Source: Polyangiaceae bacterium (GTDB taxonomy: Bacteria > Myxococcota_A > Polyangia > Polyangiales > Polyangiaceae). From it: a stretch of 34,718 bases of DNA. The stretch lies in NCBI GenBank assembly GCA_025937895.1, contig JAICQL010000066.1:1-34718 (forward strand), read 5' to 3'. The number at the start of each line of letters is the position of its first letter. Positions within the stretch are counted from its first letter, which is position 1. A program made the translations under genes and the position numbers. The notes under the pieces were generated by a model. That model was given only the letters and a program-made list of their open reading frames with translations, did not search any database and was not told where the DNA came from. This document shows, one piece after another, positions 23,421 through 31,532 of this stretch.

Positions 23421-24160
23421 TAGGGGAGCCTAAAATACACATCGAGGCGCGGCAACTCGCCTGCCACACCCGTCGCGTAGGTGGCCCCGCGCCCCGCGGC
23501 ACGCTGCGCGCGCACCACCAGACCCAGATCACTCGCGGGCTGCGCCTTCAGCGCCTGCAGCTGAGCCGTCACGTCGATGCGCAGCACGGATGGCGGCCTG
23601 GTCCGCGCCAGCCCGGGGCTCGTTGGACCTCGCACCGGAGGTGGCTCAGCCAGCATCCCCGGGGCCCAGGGCTCGCTCGCCAGCGCCACCTGCACCTGTA
23701 CGTCCGCTCCTGTGGGCTCGGCCGAAGGCACTGGCGACAGCAACAAGAAGGCGTTCTCGATTTCGAGCTCTGCCCAGCTTCTCGGAAAGCGCAGCAGCAG
23801 CTGCTCGTCGCTAGCCCCGGGGCCACCGAGGGTAACTGTGGCGGGCAGCGCGGACCTGCTCACCCCACCCGGCCGGGCTACCGCCACCGCCGCGGCCTCC
23901 ACCACCAGCCGGCGTGTACCCGGGGTAACGGGCTCGGCACCTTTGGCGACACAGCGGTGTGCCAGGCACTCGCTGCTCGCGGCGCAGTGCTCGGGCGAGC
24001 GACACGGCTGAGGCGGGTGGACACAGCCCCCGCTCGCAGCGAGCAGCACGAGCGCAAGCAACGGCCGTACCCACCGGCCCCGCGCGTCGGACGGCGCGTG
24101 CTCATTTGGTTCTCGCTCCAGGCAGATCGAGGCACTAGAACGGCGGTCGGAGCAGCGCAT
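23420..24160 (-). CDS. Lipoprotein with a DNRLRE-like beta-sandwich
   Basis: From ATG 24160 the protein is 246 residues. A 32-residue hydrophilic stretch leads to the signal core LLALVLLAASGGC, whose ASGGC is a good lipobox. A Cys-rich stretch follows (CRSPEHCAASSECLAHRC), then a region with the pattern of DNRLRE/CBM96-type sandwiches: QLLLRFPRSWAELEIENAFLL, then VQVALASEPWAPGML, then SVLRIDVTAQLQAL and PRLDVYFRLP. That assignment is an inference from pattern. The long n-region makes the start uncertain; TTG 24061 is the only later alternative and would remove all positive charge. The ATG overlaps panB's ATG on the other strand. It heads the oppDF operon. Confidence 0.65.
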   Translation of the reverse strand: MRCSDRRSSASICLEREPNEHAPSDARGRWVRPLLALVLLAASGGCVHPPQPCRSPEHCAASSECLAHRCVAKGAEPVTPGTRRLVVEAAAVAVARPGGVSRSALPATVTLGGPGASDEQLLLRFPRSWAELEIENAFLLLSPVPSAEPTGADVQVQVALASEPWAPGMLAEPPPVRGPTSPGLARTRPPSVLRIDVTAQLQALKAQPASDLGLVVRAQRAAGRGATYATGVAGELPRLDVYFRLP

Positions 24161-25055
24161 GGCACGGGACAAAGTCGACAAGATCACTGCGGCCTCGCTG
24201 CGCGCCCGCAAGGTGGGCGGCAGCATGGCGGGAGACAAGATAGCCGCCATCACGGCCTACGACGCCAGCTTCGCGCGCTTGCTCGACGCGGCGCAAGTCG
24301 ACGTGCTGATGATCGGCGACAGTCTGGGCATGGTGGTCCAGGGCCTGACGAACACCCTGGCCGTCACTCTGGAGGATGTCATCTACCACACCCGGGCGGT
24401 GGCGCGGGGCAGCTCGCGGGCGCTGATCGTGGCCGATCTGCCCTTCATGAGCTACCAGGTCTCGCCCGAGCAAGCGCTCGCCTCTGCAGGGCGCCTGGTA
24501 AAAGAGGGTGGCGCCGAGGCGGTCAAGTTGGAGGGCGGGCGCAGCGTGTGTGCCGCCGTCACGCGCATGGTCGAGGCGGGCATCCCGGTGATGGGTCACC
24601 TGGGGCTCACGCCGCAGTCGGTGAACGTGTTCGGCGGCTTCAAGGTCCAGGCGCGGGAAGAGGCGGCGCGCGATCGCTTGCTGGCGGACGCGCGCGCCCT
24701 GGAGCGCGCGGGCGCTTTCTCGCTGGTGCTGGAGGCAGTACCGCGCGGGGTGGCCAAGCTCGTCACGGAGAGCGTGAACATCCCCACCATCGGCATCGGG
24801 GCTGGCCCCGAGTGTGATGGGCAGGTGCTGGTCTGTTACGATCTGCTGGGGCTGTTTCAGGGCTTCGTTCCACGCTTCGTCAAGCGCTACGCGGAGCTGG
24901 GCGAGACAGTGACGGACGCCCTGCGCCGCTACGTGACGGAGGTGCGCTCCGGTAGCTTTCCGGAAGAGCGCCACAGCTTCGCGGATGCGCCGCGCGCCGA
25001 GCCGGAGAGCCCGGACGAGGCGCGCTACGCCAGCGGCCCCAAGGGGCGCACGTGA
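24159..25055 (+). CDS. panB: 3-methyl-2-oxobutanoate hydroxymethyltransferase
   Basis: A 298-residue enzyme of the pantothenate pathway that adds a hydroxymethyl group from methylene-tetrahydrofolate to 2-oxoisovalerate. Family blocks are ITAYDASFARLLDAA, the metal-binding MIGDSLGMVVQGL, DLPFMSYQVSPEQAL, KLEGG, MGHLGLTPQSVNVFGGFKVQ, the catalytic-type Glu in LVLEAVP, and PTIGIGAGPECDGQVLVCYDLLGLF. GGAG lies upstream of ATG 24159. Its stop overlaps the panC start (GTGA), so panB-panC-tmk form a coupled operon. Its start codon overlaps that of the divergent lipoprotein gene. Confidence 0.96.
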   Translation: MARDKVDKITAASLRARKVGGSMAGDKIAAITAYDASFARLLDAAQVDVLMIGDSLGMVVQGLTNTLAVTLEDVIYHTRAVARGSSRALIVADLPFMSYQVSPEQALASAGRLVKEGGAEAVKLEGGRSVCAAVTRMVEAGIPVMGHLGLTPQSVNVFGGFKVQAREEAARDRLLADARALERAGAFSLVLEAVPRGVAKLVTESVNIPTIGIGAGPECDGQVLVCYDLLGLFQGFVPRFVKRYAELGETVTDALRRYVTEVRSGSFPEERHSFADAPRAEPESPDEARYASGPKGRT

Positions 25056-25978
25056 CCGGGCGGGCCCAGCCGCGCGTGCTCCGCACGGTGGCGGAGTGGC
25101 GCGCTGCCTGTGACGCCGTGCGCTCCAGCGGGCGGCGGCTGGGTCTGGTGCCGACCCTCGGCGCCCTGCACCACGCGCATCAGGCTCTGATGCAGGCGGC
25201 GCGCGCCGCGAGCGACGTGGTCGGGGTCACGATCTTCGTCAACCCCACGCAGTTTGGCCCAGGCGAGGACTTCGATCGCTATCCGCGAGATCTCGCCGGC
25301 GATCTGGACAAGTGCGCGGAGGCGGGCGTCGAGCTGGTGTTCGCGCCGGAGCGCGCCGAGATGTACCCGGCCGGGGAAATGACGCGGGTGCTCGTCTCCG
25401 GTCTCAGCGAGGGCCTGTGTGGTCCGTTTCGTCCCGGGCACTTTGCGGGCGTCGCCACCATCGTCGCCAAGCTGTTCTCTGCCACGGGGCCGTGCACGGC
25501 CGTCTTCGGACGCAAGGATTACCAGCAGCTGCGGGTGATCCAGCGCATGACGAGCGATCTGCTCCTGCCCGTACGCATCCTCGAGCACCCCACGCAGCGC
25601 GACGCCGACGGGCTCGCCACCAGCTCGCGCAATCGTTACCTGAGCGCGAGCGAGCGCGAGCGAGCGCTGGCGATTCCGCGAGCGCTCGGCGTGCTCGCCC
25701 AGCGCTTTGCCGCGGGCACCCGCGACGCCGTCCAGCTGAGCCAGCTGCTCGCTGCCGAGCTCGGTCGGGCAGAGCTGTCGGTGGAGTATGCCGAGCTGGC
25801 ACGCACGAGCGACCTGCAGCCCTTCACCAGCGGCACGGTGGAGCCCGGAGCCGCCGGGGCGTTCATCGCCGCACGCGCCGGCAGCACCCGGCTCATCGAC
25901 AACGTGATCCTGGGCGAAGATCGCGCGCCGCTCGACCCTGCCCCGCGCGGGCCCGCTGCAGAACGGACGAGCGCTTGA
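25052..25978 (+). CDS. panC: Pantothenate synthetase
   Basis: A 308-residue ligase that joins pantoate and beta-alanine using ATP. Motifs include PTLGALHHAHQALM (normally ALHEGHLSL; both His are kept but the Gly is Ala), VTIFVNPTQFGPGEDFDRYPRDL, GHFAGVATIVAKLF, VFGRKDYQQLRVIQRM and the KMSKS-like TSSRNRYLS. The C-terminal domain is of normal size, with a short Pro-rich tail. The GTG start overlaps the panB stop by 4 nt, and the stop overlaps the tmk TTG start by 4 nt (TTGA). Confidence 0.95.
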   Translation: MTGRAQPRVLRTVAEWRAACDAVRSSGRRLGLVPTLGALHHAHQALMQAARAASDVVGVTIFVNPTQFGPGEDFDRYPRDLAGDLDKCAEAGVELVFAPERAEMYPAGEMTRVLVSGLSEGLCGPFRPGHFAGVATIVAKLFSATGPCTAVFGRKDYQQLRVIQRMTSDLLLPVRILEHPTQRDADGLATSSRNRYLSASERERALAIPRALGVLAQRFAAGTRDAVQLSQLLAAELGRAELSVEYAELARTSDLQPFTSGTVEPGAAGAFIAARAGSTRLIDNVILGEDRAPLDPAPRGPAAERTSA

Positions 25979-26634
25979 GCCTGGCCGGGCGCTTCATCGT
26001 GCTGGAGGGCATCGACGGCTCGGGCACCACCAGCCAGGGCCAGCGCCTGGTCGCGTCGCTCGAGGCAGCCGGCATCCGCGCGCGCTTCACGTGTGAGCCC
26101 TCCGCGGGCCCGCTCGGCAAGCAACTCCGCCAGCTCCTGAGCGGCGGCGGCGATGAGGCGAGCTGCGCGTGGGACACCCTGGCGCTGCTTTTTGCAGCGG
26201 ACCGGCTCGATCACGTGGCGCGCGAGCTGCGCCCGGCCCTCGCTGCAGGCATCACCGTCGTCTGCGATCGTTACGATCTATCGAGCCTTGCCTACCAGCT
26301 TGCCAGCCATCAGTCAGCAGGCGGAGCCGCAGATGCTGCGTCGGCAGAGGCCACGCTGGCCTGGCTGCGCGCGCTCAACCAGCGCGCGCTGCGCCCGGAG
26401 CTGACGGTGGTGCTCGACGTGGACCCTGACGTCGCCGAGGCGCGGCGCGCCTCGCGCGGAGCTCCGCCGGAGCTGTTCGAGCGGCGTGAGCTGCAGCGGC
26501 GCCTGGCCTCGCTGTATGCCCGCGCGGAGCAACTCGTCCCTGCTGATCGCGTGTTGCACGTGGATGCCAACGCCGAGCTGTCCGCGGTGGCAGAGCAGCT
26601 GTGGGCGCGGGTGACGGAGGCGCTCGGGCCCTGA
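25975..26634 (+). CDS. tmk: dTMP kinase with altered P-loop
   Basis: A 219-residue thymidylate kinase starting at TTG 25975, which overlaps the panC stop (TTGA). The P-loop reads EGIDGSGTTSQ where the family has EGxDGxGKTTQ, so the phosphate-binding Lys is Thr. Other features are normal: FTCEPSAGPLG, LLFAADRLDHV, CDRYDLSSLAYQ (DR[YH] motif), VVLDVDPDVAEARRASRG and a LID-like ELFERRELQRRL. The upstream frame is open far beyond this point, but family homology begins at GRFIVLEG. It converts dTMP to dTDP for DNA synthesis. Whether the Lys-less P-loop is active cannot be judged from sequence alone. Confidence 0.9.
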   Translation: MSLAGRFIVLEGIDGSGTTSQGQRLVASLEAAGIRARFTCEPSAGPLGKQLRQLLSGGGDEASCAWDTLALLFAADRLDHVARELRPALAAGITVVCDRYDLSSLAYQLASHQSAGGAADAASAEATLAWLRALNQRALRPELTVVLDVDPDVAEARRASRGAPPELFERRELQRRLASLYARAEQLVPADRVLHVDANAELSAVAEQLWARVTEALGP

Positions 26635-26645
26635 AGGCCAACAAC

Positions 26646-26675
26646 TTGCTGCCTGCAAAGGTTTCGGAATAGGCT
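26646..26675 (+). promoter_or_regulatory. Candidate promoter of the PDZ lipoprotein gene
   Basis: TTGCTG (26646-26651), an 18-nt spacer and TAGGCT (26670-26675), followed 26 nt later by the GTG at 26702 with GGAG 9 nt before it. This one has a normal leader with a Shine-Dalgarno. Confidence 0.35.
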
Positions 26676-26701
26676 GCCCCATCCACTCGGAGCCTGCTGC
26701 C

Positions 26702-27205
26702 GTGTCCTTGCCGATCCAGCCGATGTTCGTTGGGTTTTTCCTGCTCTGCGCCAGCAGCGTCGGGCTCGGGTGCGGCTCCTCCTACCCGGAGACGGAGTAC
26801 CCCAGCAAGCCACCTGCCGGGGTCAACGCCAGCACGGATGAGCTGCTGCCGCCACCGCCGGGCACGCTGTGGCGGCGGGACGTGGACGAGGCGCTGGAGG
26901 CGGGGCTGGGGCGCTTCCTGCAACATGCCGATCTGGAGCCAGAGGTCTCGGCGGGCACCTTCATCGGCTTCCGCATCGTGGAGCTGCGGCCCCCCGCCTG
27001 GTGGGCGGGCATCGATCTCGCTCCGGGAGACATCGTCACCCAGGTGAACGGCATGCCCATCGAGCAGCCCACGGAAGCGCACGCGGCGTTCGAGTCGCTG
27101 CGCACGAGCGACAAGCTGGTGGTGACGTACCTGCGCCGCGGTGAGCCGCGCGAGCTGACGTTCTCGATCATCGACAAGCCGCCGCCCGCGCCCACGGGGC
27201 CTTGA
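26702..27205 (+). CDS. PDZ-domain lipoprotein
   Basis: A 167-residue protein with a lipoprotein signal (FFLLCASSVGLGCGSS). A Pro-rich linker follows, then a PDZ domain at about residues 85-155: GFRIVELRPPAWWAGIDLAPGDIVTQVNGMPIEQPTEA, then LVVTYLRRGEPRELTFSI. The PDZ form resembles those of GspC or HtrA-type proteins, but no protease or secretion domain is attached. It is likely anchored in the envelope as an adaptor or scaffold. GTG 26702 has GGAG upstream; ATG 26723 is an alternative that starts directly at the signal core. Confidence 0.82.
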   Translation: MSLPIQPMFVGFFLLCASSVGLGCGSSYPETEYPSKPPAGVNASTDELLPPPPGTLWRRDVDEALEAGLGRFLQHADLEPEVSAGTFIGFRIVELRPPAWWAGIDLAPGDIVTQVNGMPIEQPTEAHAAFESLRTSDKLVVTYLRRGEPRELTFSIIDKPPPAPTGP

Positions 27206-27235
27206 AGCCTCGCGGTCGAAGCCTCGAGCAGCGCG

Positions 27236-28726
27236 CTAGCGGCACGCGGCCGTGAACAGCTCCAGCGCGCGGCCGCGCGGCAGGGCGAACAGCAGCTGGC
27301 CCGCCGCGGCGGTCAGCGCCGCGGCGCCTTGCAAGCTCGCCCCCAGCGGGAGCGGCTCGGGCGGTGAGAGCGGCAGCTCGATCGGCAACAGCAAGGTGCG
27401 ATCGCGCTGATCGGGGAAGGTGAGCCAGCGCCGCGCGATGCCGGGCGCGGCCGCTACCAGCGCCTCCCCGCTCAGCCAGCTCGGCGCGCCCGAGCCCACG
27501 TCTTCCTCCCGGACCAGCAGCGGCTCACCCGGCCCATCACTGCGCACCTCCACCAGGAACACCCGGCCACCCGCGGCGCTGGGCGAGGGCGCGTCCTGCC
27601 GCCACACCAGCCAGGCAGAGCCGTCGGCGCTGGTCGTCAAATCATAGCCGACGACCCGCGCCGCGCCGGTGCGGATGCGGCGGACATTGCCCGCAGGCTT
27701 GCCCGCGGGGTCGAGCGCCAGGATCTCGATGCCGCGCGCGCCGTACGGCGTGCCGCCCGTGAGCGGCAGGCGCGCGCCGCCTGCGCCCTCTGCCTCGCCT
27801 GGCTCGCCCCCGCCACCGCCCGGCTGCGGGCTGCTCGGATCGCGCTCGCCCGGATCGTACACACGCTCGCGAGCAGCCGCGGTGGTGGCCACCAGCCAGC
27901 TCAGCCAGTAACCACCCGGGCGGGGCACGAGGCGCGGCTCCTCCGCGTCCACATCCACGCCCGACAGCGCCTCGGGCGCGCTCGCGCTACCATCCCGCGC
28001 CAGACTGAGCACGAACACGCGTCCGTGGCTCTGCCCCTGGGGCCAGTCATCCCAGGCGAACAAGGTCAGGCCCTGCCCGGCGGCGAAATCGTAGACGTTG
28101 GACTCGTCCCGGGCGGGCTCGGGCCCCGCCCGCCATTCGAGCTGCGGCGCCGGCTGCGAGCCAGCCAGCAGCGCCGCCGGCAGCCGCGCCACGCGCACGC
28201 GCAGGGCGCCAGCCTCGGTGTCCTCCACGGCCACCAGCAGCTCGTCTCCGTCCGCGGCCAGACGCGGCGGCGGCACGTCTCCGTCCAGCTGCGCGAGCTC
28301 CAGCACCGCGGGTGCGGCGCCGGGAGCGCGCCCCAGCCGCGCCAGCAGCGCCCTGCTGCCGCGCGGCTCGTGGCGGAGCGCAGTGACGTAGAAGCTGCCG
28401 CCCAGCTCCAGCGCCATGCCGGGCTCGATCGAGAACGGCAGGTCCAGGGCGAGCCCCGGGTCGGGGCCGGCGTCGGAGATGGCGGCAGCGGCCGGCGCCA
28501 AGGTGCCCTCGGGCGAGATGCTCAGCGCCGCGCCCGTGCGCTGGCAGGGCGTCGCAGCAGCGGCCCCCGCTGCCGAGGCCGAGGGCTGTGGAGCGCCGCT
28601 GCCCGAGCAACGGCAGGCAGGCGCGCTGCTCAGCAGCAGCAGGCACAGCACCTCACGCCGCAGGCGCGCCCCGCACGGCCCGAGAGCGGATCTGAGTGAT
28701 CGCGATCTGCGCAAATGCTGACTCAC
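27236..28726 (-). CDS. Large exported protein, possible beta-propeller
   Basis: A 496-residue protein from GTG 28726 with an Arg-rich n-region, a hydrophobic core (VLCLLLLSSAPAC) and Cys-rich start of the mature chain (CRCSGSG). The rest consists of repeated beta-strand patterns separated by turns, e.g. PRLAADGDELLVAVEDTEAG, DFAAGQGLTLFAWDDWPQG and DLTTSADGSAWLVWRQD. This suits a secreted beta-propeller. A Gly/Pro-rich insert (SSPQPGGGGGEPGEAEGAGG) lies in the middle. No enzyme motif was recognised. It is divergent from plsB, with 196 nt between starts; TTGTGG-17-TAAGGT is its likely promoter. Confidence 0.75.
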   Translation of the reverse strand: MSQHLRRSRSLRSALGPCGARLRREVLCLLLLSSAPACRCSGSGAPQPSASAAGAAAATPCQRTGAALSISPEGTLAPAAAAISDAGPDPGLALDLPFSIEPGMALELGGSFYVTALRHEPRGSRALLARLGRAPGAAPAVLELAQLDGDVPPPRLAADGDELLVAVEDTEAGALRVRVARLPAALLAGSQPAPQLEWRAGPEPARDESNVYDFAAGQGLTLFAWDDWPQGQSHGRVFVLSLARDGSASAPEALSGVDVDAEEPRLVPRPGGYWLSWLVATTAAARERVYDPGERDPSSPQPGGGGGEPGEAEGAGGARLPLTGGTPYGARGIEILALDPAGKPAGNVRRIRTGAARVVGYDLTTSADGSAWLVWRQDAPSPSAAGGRVFLVEVRSDGPGEPLLVREEDVGSGAPSWLSGEALVAAAPGIARRWLTFPDQRDRTLLLPIELPLSPPEPLPLGASLQGAAALTAAAGQLLFALPRGRALELFTAACR

Positions 28727-28750
28727 CGGGTCGAGCGCTCTCGCTCCCCG

Positions 28751-28779
28751 ACCTTACTCTCGCCCGTACTGGACCACAA
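28751..28779 (-). promoter_or_regulatory. Candidate promoter of the large exported protein gene
   Basis: Minus-strand TTGTGG (28779-28774), a 17-nt spacer and TAAGGT (28756-28751), then 24 nt to the GTG start at 28726. Confidence 0.4.
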
Positions 28780-28865
28780 CCAGACGCCCCGCCGCCAGCT
28801 TTTCGCCGTGGCGCTGCAGCGGCAATGCTCTGCGTCATCGCGGCCGCTGCGCGGGCGTGGGGCGT

Positions 28866-28895
28866 GTGGCGTGGGCCCATGCCACCTGTTAGGGT
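28866..28895 (+). promoter_or_regulatory. Palindrome and -10 box upstream of plsB
   Basis: GTGGCGTGGGCCCATGCCAC (28866-28885) is a 20-bp inverted repeat with a single mismatched pair. TAGGGT (28890-28895) follows 4 nt later and would be the -10 box, so the palindrome covers the -35 region. That arrangement is typical of a regulator-binding operator. The ATG of plsB is 27 nt after the -10. Confidence 0.45.
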
Positions 28896-28922
28896 GCCCC
28901 GCACCTTCCCGACCCGCCCCCG

Positions 28923-31532
28923 ATGCTGCCCGCCCTGCCCCCGCCGTATCAACCCAATCCGCTGCTGCGGACGCTGTATCAGCGCTTCTTCGACAAGATC
29001 CAGGTCGACAGCGAGTGGGTGACGCAGGTCCGCAAGCTGGCCGCGCAGGGCACCGTCGTCTACATCCTGCGCAACCTCAACTTCATCGACTTCTTCGCGC
29101 TGGATTACCTGACCAAGCGCTTCGAGCTGCCCAGCATCCGCTACGCCAGCGATCTCGGGCTGTGGGTGCTCAATCCCATGGGCAAGGGCTGGCTCAACGC
29201 CATCTTTCCGCGCAAGGATCGCACGCCGGCGTCGGAGCTTGCAGCCGCGCTCTCGCCGGGCGGCTCGGCGGCGCTCTTCCTGAAGCGCCCGCCCAGCGTG
29301 CTCGACGTGGCGGCAGGCGCCAGCGGTGGGCGCGGCCTGAAAGAGGGCGATGAGCTGGTGCAGGCGCTGATCGGCCTGCAGCGCCAGCGGGAGGAGCCCA
29401 TCCTGCTCGTGCCGCAGCTGTTTCTGTGGACCAAGCTGCCGGATACGCGCGGCACGCGCATGCTGGATCTGGTGCTGGGCCCGCGCGAGTGGGCCAGCCC
29501 CGTGCGCACGATCGGGCAGTTTCTGTACAACTACCGGCACGTCGAGCTGAAGGCGGGCGAGCCAGTGAACCTGGCCGAGTTCCTGCGCACCTATCGTGAC
29601 GCGAGCGACACGGCGCTGATCAGCCGCCTCACCTACACCATGCTGCGGCGCCTGGAGCGCGAGCGGCGCGCGGTGACGGGCCCTGCCGCCAAGTCGCCCG
29701 AGCGCGAGCGGCAGGCGATCGTACGCAGCCCGCGCTTCCGCGGTGAGCTGTCCAAGCTGACGCGCAACGGCAAGAGCGACGCGGAGCTGATGGAGCAGGC
29801 GCTGGAGATGCTGCGTGCCATGCAGGCCACGCCCGAGGGCGCCACTCGCAGCCTGCTGGGCGTGGTGCTGCAGGGATTGTTCCGGCGCATGTACGCCGGC
29901 ATCGACGTGGACCAGGACGGGCTGGCCCGCATTCGCGCGGTGAGCAAGGACAGGAGCCTGGTGCTCCTGCCCAGCCACAAGAGCCACATCGACTATCTCA
30001 TCGTCTCGTATGCGTTCAACGAGGCCAACTTACCCCTGCCGCTGATCGCCTCGGGAGACAACCTCACCTTCTTCCCGATGGGGCCCATTTTCCGGCGCGC
30101 CGGTGCGTTCTTCATCCGGCGCTCCTTCGCGGGTGACCCGCTGTATCCCATCGTGGTGGACGCCTACGTCCGCCAGCTGATCCGCGAGGGCCACGGCCTC
30201 GAGATGTTCCTGGAGGGCGGCCGCAGCCGTACCGGCAAGCTGCTGGCGCCCAAGTTCGGGCTGCTCAAGATGGTGGTGACGGCGGCGCTGGCGGTGCCGC
30301 AGCGTCCGGTGTGCTTCGTGCCGGTCAGCATCGGCTACGAGCGGGTGGTGGACTCCTACGACGTGGAGCTGGGCGGCGGTGAGAAGAGCAAGGAGGACGC
30401 CGCCGGCCTGCTCGGCTCGGCGGGCGTGCTGATCTCGCGCTACGGCCGCATCAACCTGCAGTTTGGCCAGATCTTGACCCTGGAGCACATCCGCTCCGAC
30501 CTCGGCCTGCCCCCGGGCGCGCTCACTCCCGCCAAGCAGCGCGCGCTGGTCACCCGCCTGGGCAACCGCGTGATGGACGAGATCAACCGGGTCACGGCGG
30601 TCACGCCCGGCGCGCTCACGGCGCTCGCGCTGCTCAGCTATCACCGCCGCGGCCAGCCGCACGAGAAGCTGCTGGTGCGCTGCGAGCGACTGCTCGTCAC
30701 CTTGCGCAGGCTGGGCGCGCGCACCACCCCGGCGCTCACCACCTCGAGCGGCAGCTTGCGGCCGGACGCCATCCGCGAGGCGGCGCAGATGTTCGCCGAT
30801 GGTGCGCTGCTGGAGGTGCGCTACCCCGCCGAGGTCGGCTCGAAGAAGCGCGCCAAGCCCCGCGCGGGCCGCGGCGCCATCTACACCATCCCGGAAGACA
30901 AGCGGCTCAAGCTCGACGGCTCGAAGAACATTATCATCCACTTCTTCGTGGAGCGCGCGCTGGTGGCCCTGGCCCTGCTCATCCCGGGCTCGGAGCGCAC
31001 CGAGTCGGAGGTGCGCGCGCGGGTGCAGGAGCTGTCGCGGCTGTTCAAATACGAGTTCCGGTTCCGCGCCGACGCCAGCTTCGACACCATCTTCGAGGAG
31101 ACGGTGGCGGACATGCTCGCCGACGGTGATCTGGAGCGGCGGCAGCAGCGTCTGACCCCGGGCATCGGCCGCTCCGGCTGGACGGGGCAGCAGTGGCTGA
31201 TGACGTACGCCGGGCTGCTGCGCAACTTCGTCGAGTCGTATCGAGTGGCGGCGCGCGGCCTCGCGGGCCTGGAGAATGGTCCGCTCGACGGCAAGGAGCT
31301 GATCAAGCAGACGCTCGCAACGGGGCGGTTGATGTACCTGTCGGGTGAGGTGGAGCGCGCGGAGGCCATCAGCAAGCCCCTACTGGAAAACGCGTTCGCG
31401 GCGTTTCAAGATCTGGGTTACGTGAGCAACGCCGCCGGCAAGCTGCAGCTGACCAGCAAGGCCACGGACAGCGCCGGGCGCTGTCTGGAGGAGTCGATCG
31501 CGAAGTACCTGGATCGCGAGGCCCCGGCTTGA
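28923..31532 (+). CDS. plsB: Glycerol-3-phosphate 1-O-acyltransferase
   Basis: An 869-residue enzyme of the PlsB family (E. coli about 807). It acylates glycerol-3-phosphate at the sn-1 position, the first step of phospholipid synthesis, at the inner membrane. The four acyltransferase blocks are present: LLPSHKSHIDYLI (His352, Asp357 as the HX4D pair), GAFFIRRSF, FLEGGRSRTGKLL and CFVPVSIGYE. N-terminal sequence (NLNFIDFFALDYLTKRF; FPRKDRTPASEL) and the long helical C-terminal part also match the family. ATG 28923 was chosen on homology; no Shine-Dalgarno is visible. The stop overlaps the start of the endopeptidase gene (TTGA). Confidence 0.95.
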   Translation: MLPALPPPYQPNPLLRTLYQRFFDKIQVDSEWVTQVRKLAAQGTVVYILRNLNFIDFFALDYLTKRFELPSIRYASDLGLWVLNPMGKGWLNAIFPRKDRTPASELAAALSPGGSAALFLKRPPSVLDVAAGASGGRGLKEGDELVQALIGLQRQREEPILLVPQLFLWTKLPDTRGTRMLDLVLGPREWASPVRTIGQFLYNYRHVELKAGEPVNLAEFLRTYRDASDTALISRLTYTMLRRLERERRAVTGPAAKSPERERQAIVRSPRFRGELSKLTRNGKSDAELMEQALEMLRAMQATPEGATRSLLGVVLQGLFRRMYAGIDVDQDGLARIRAVSKDRSLVLLPSHKSHIDYLIVSYAFNEANLPLPLIASGDNLTFFPMGPIFRRAGAFFIRRSFAGDPLYPIVVDAYVRQLIREGHGLEMFLEGGRSRTGKLLAPKFGLLKMVVTAALAVPQRPVCFVPVSIGYERVVDSYDVELGGGEKSKEDAAGLLGSAGVLISRYGRINLQFGQILTLEHIRSDLGLPPGALTPAKQRALVTRLGNRVMDEINRVTAVTPGALTALALLSYHRRGQPHEKLLVRCERLLVTLRRLGARTTPALTTSSGSLRPDAIREAAQMFADGALLEVRYPAEVGSKKRAKPRAGRGAIYTIPEDKRLKLDGSKNIIIHFFVERALVALALLIPGSERTESEVRARVQELSRLFKYEFRFRADASFDTIFEETVADMLADGDLERRQQRLTPGIGRSGWTGQQWLMTYAGLLRNFVESYRVAARGLAGLENGPLDGKELIKQTLATGRLMYLSGEVERAEAISKPLLENAFAAFQDLGYVSNAAGKLQLTSKATDSAGRCLEESIAKYLDREAPA

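Noticed and set aside
28653..30941. Long minus-strand open frames opposite plsB
   Set aside because: Antisense shadows of a strongly supported acyltransferase gene; no domain content.
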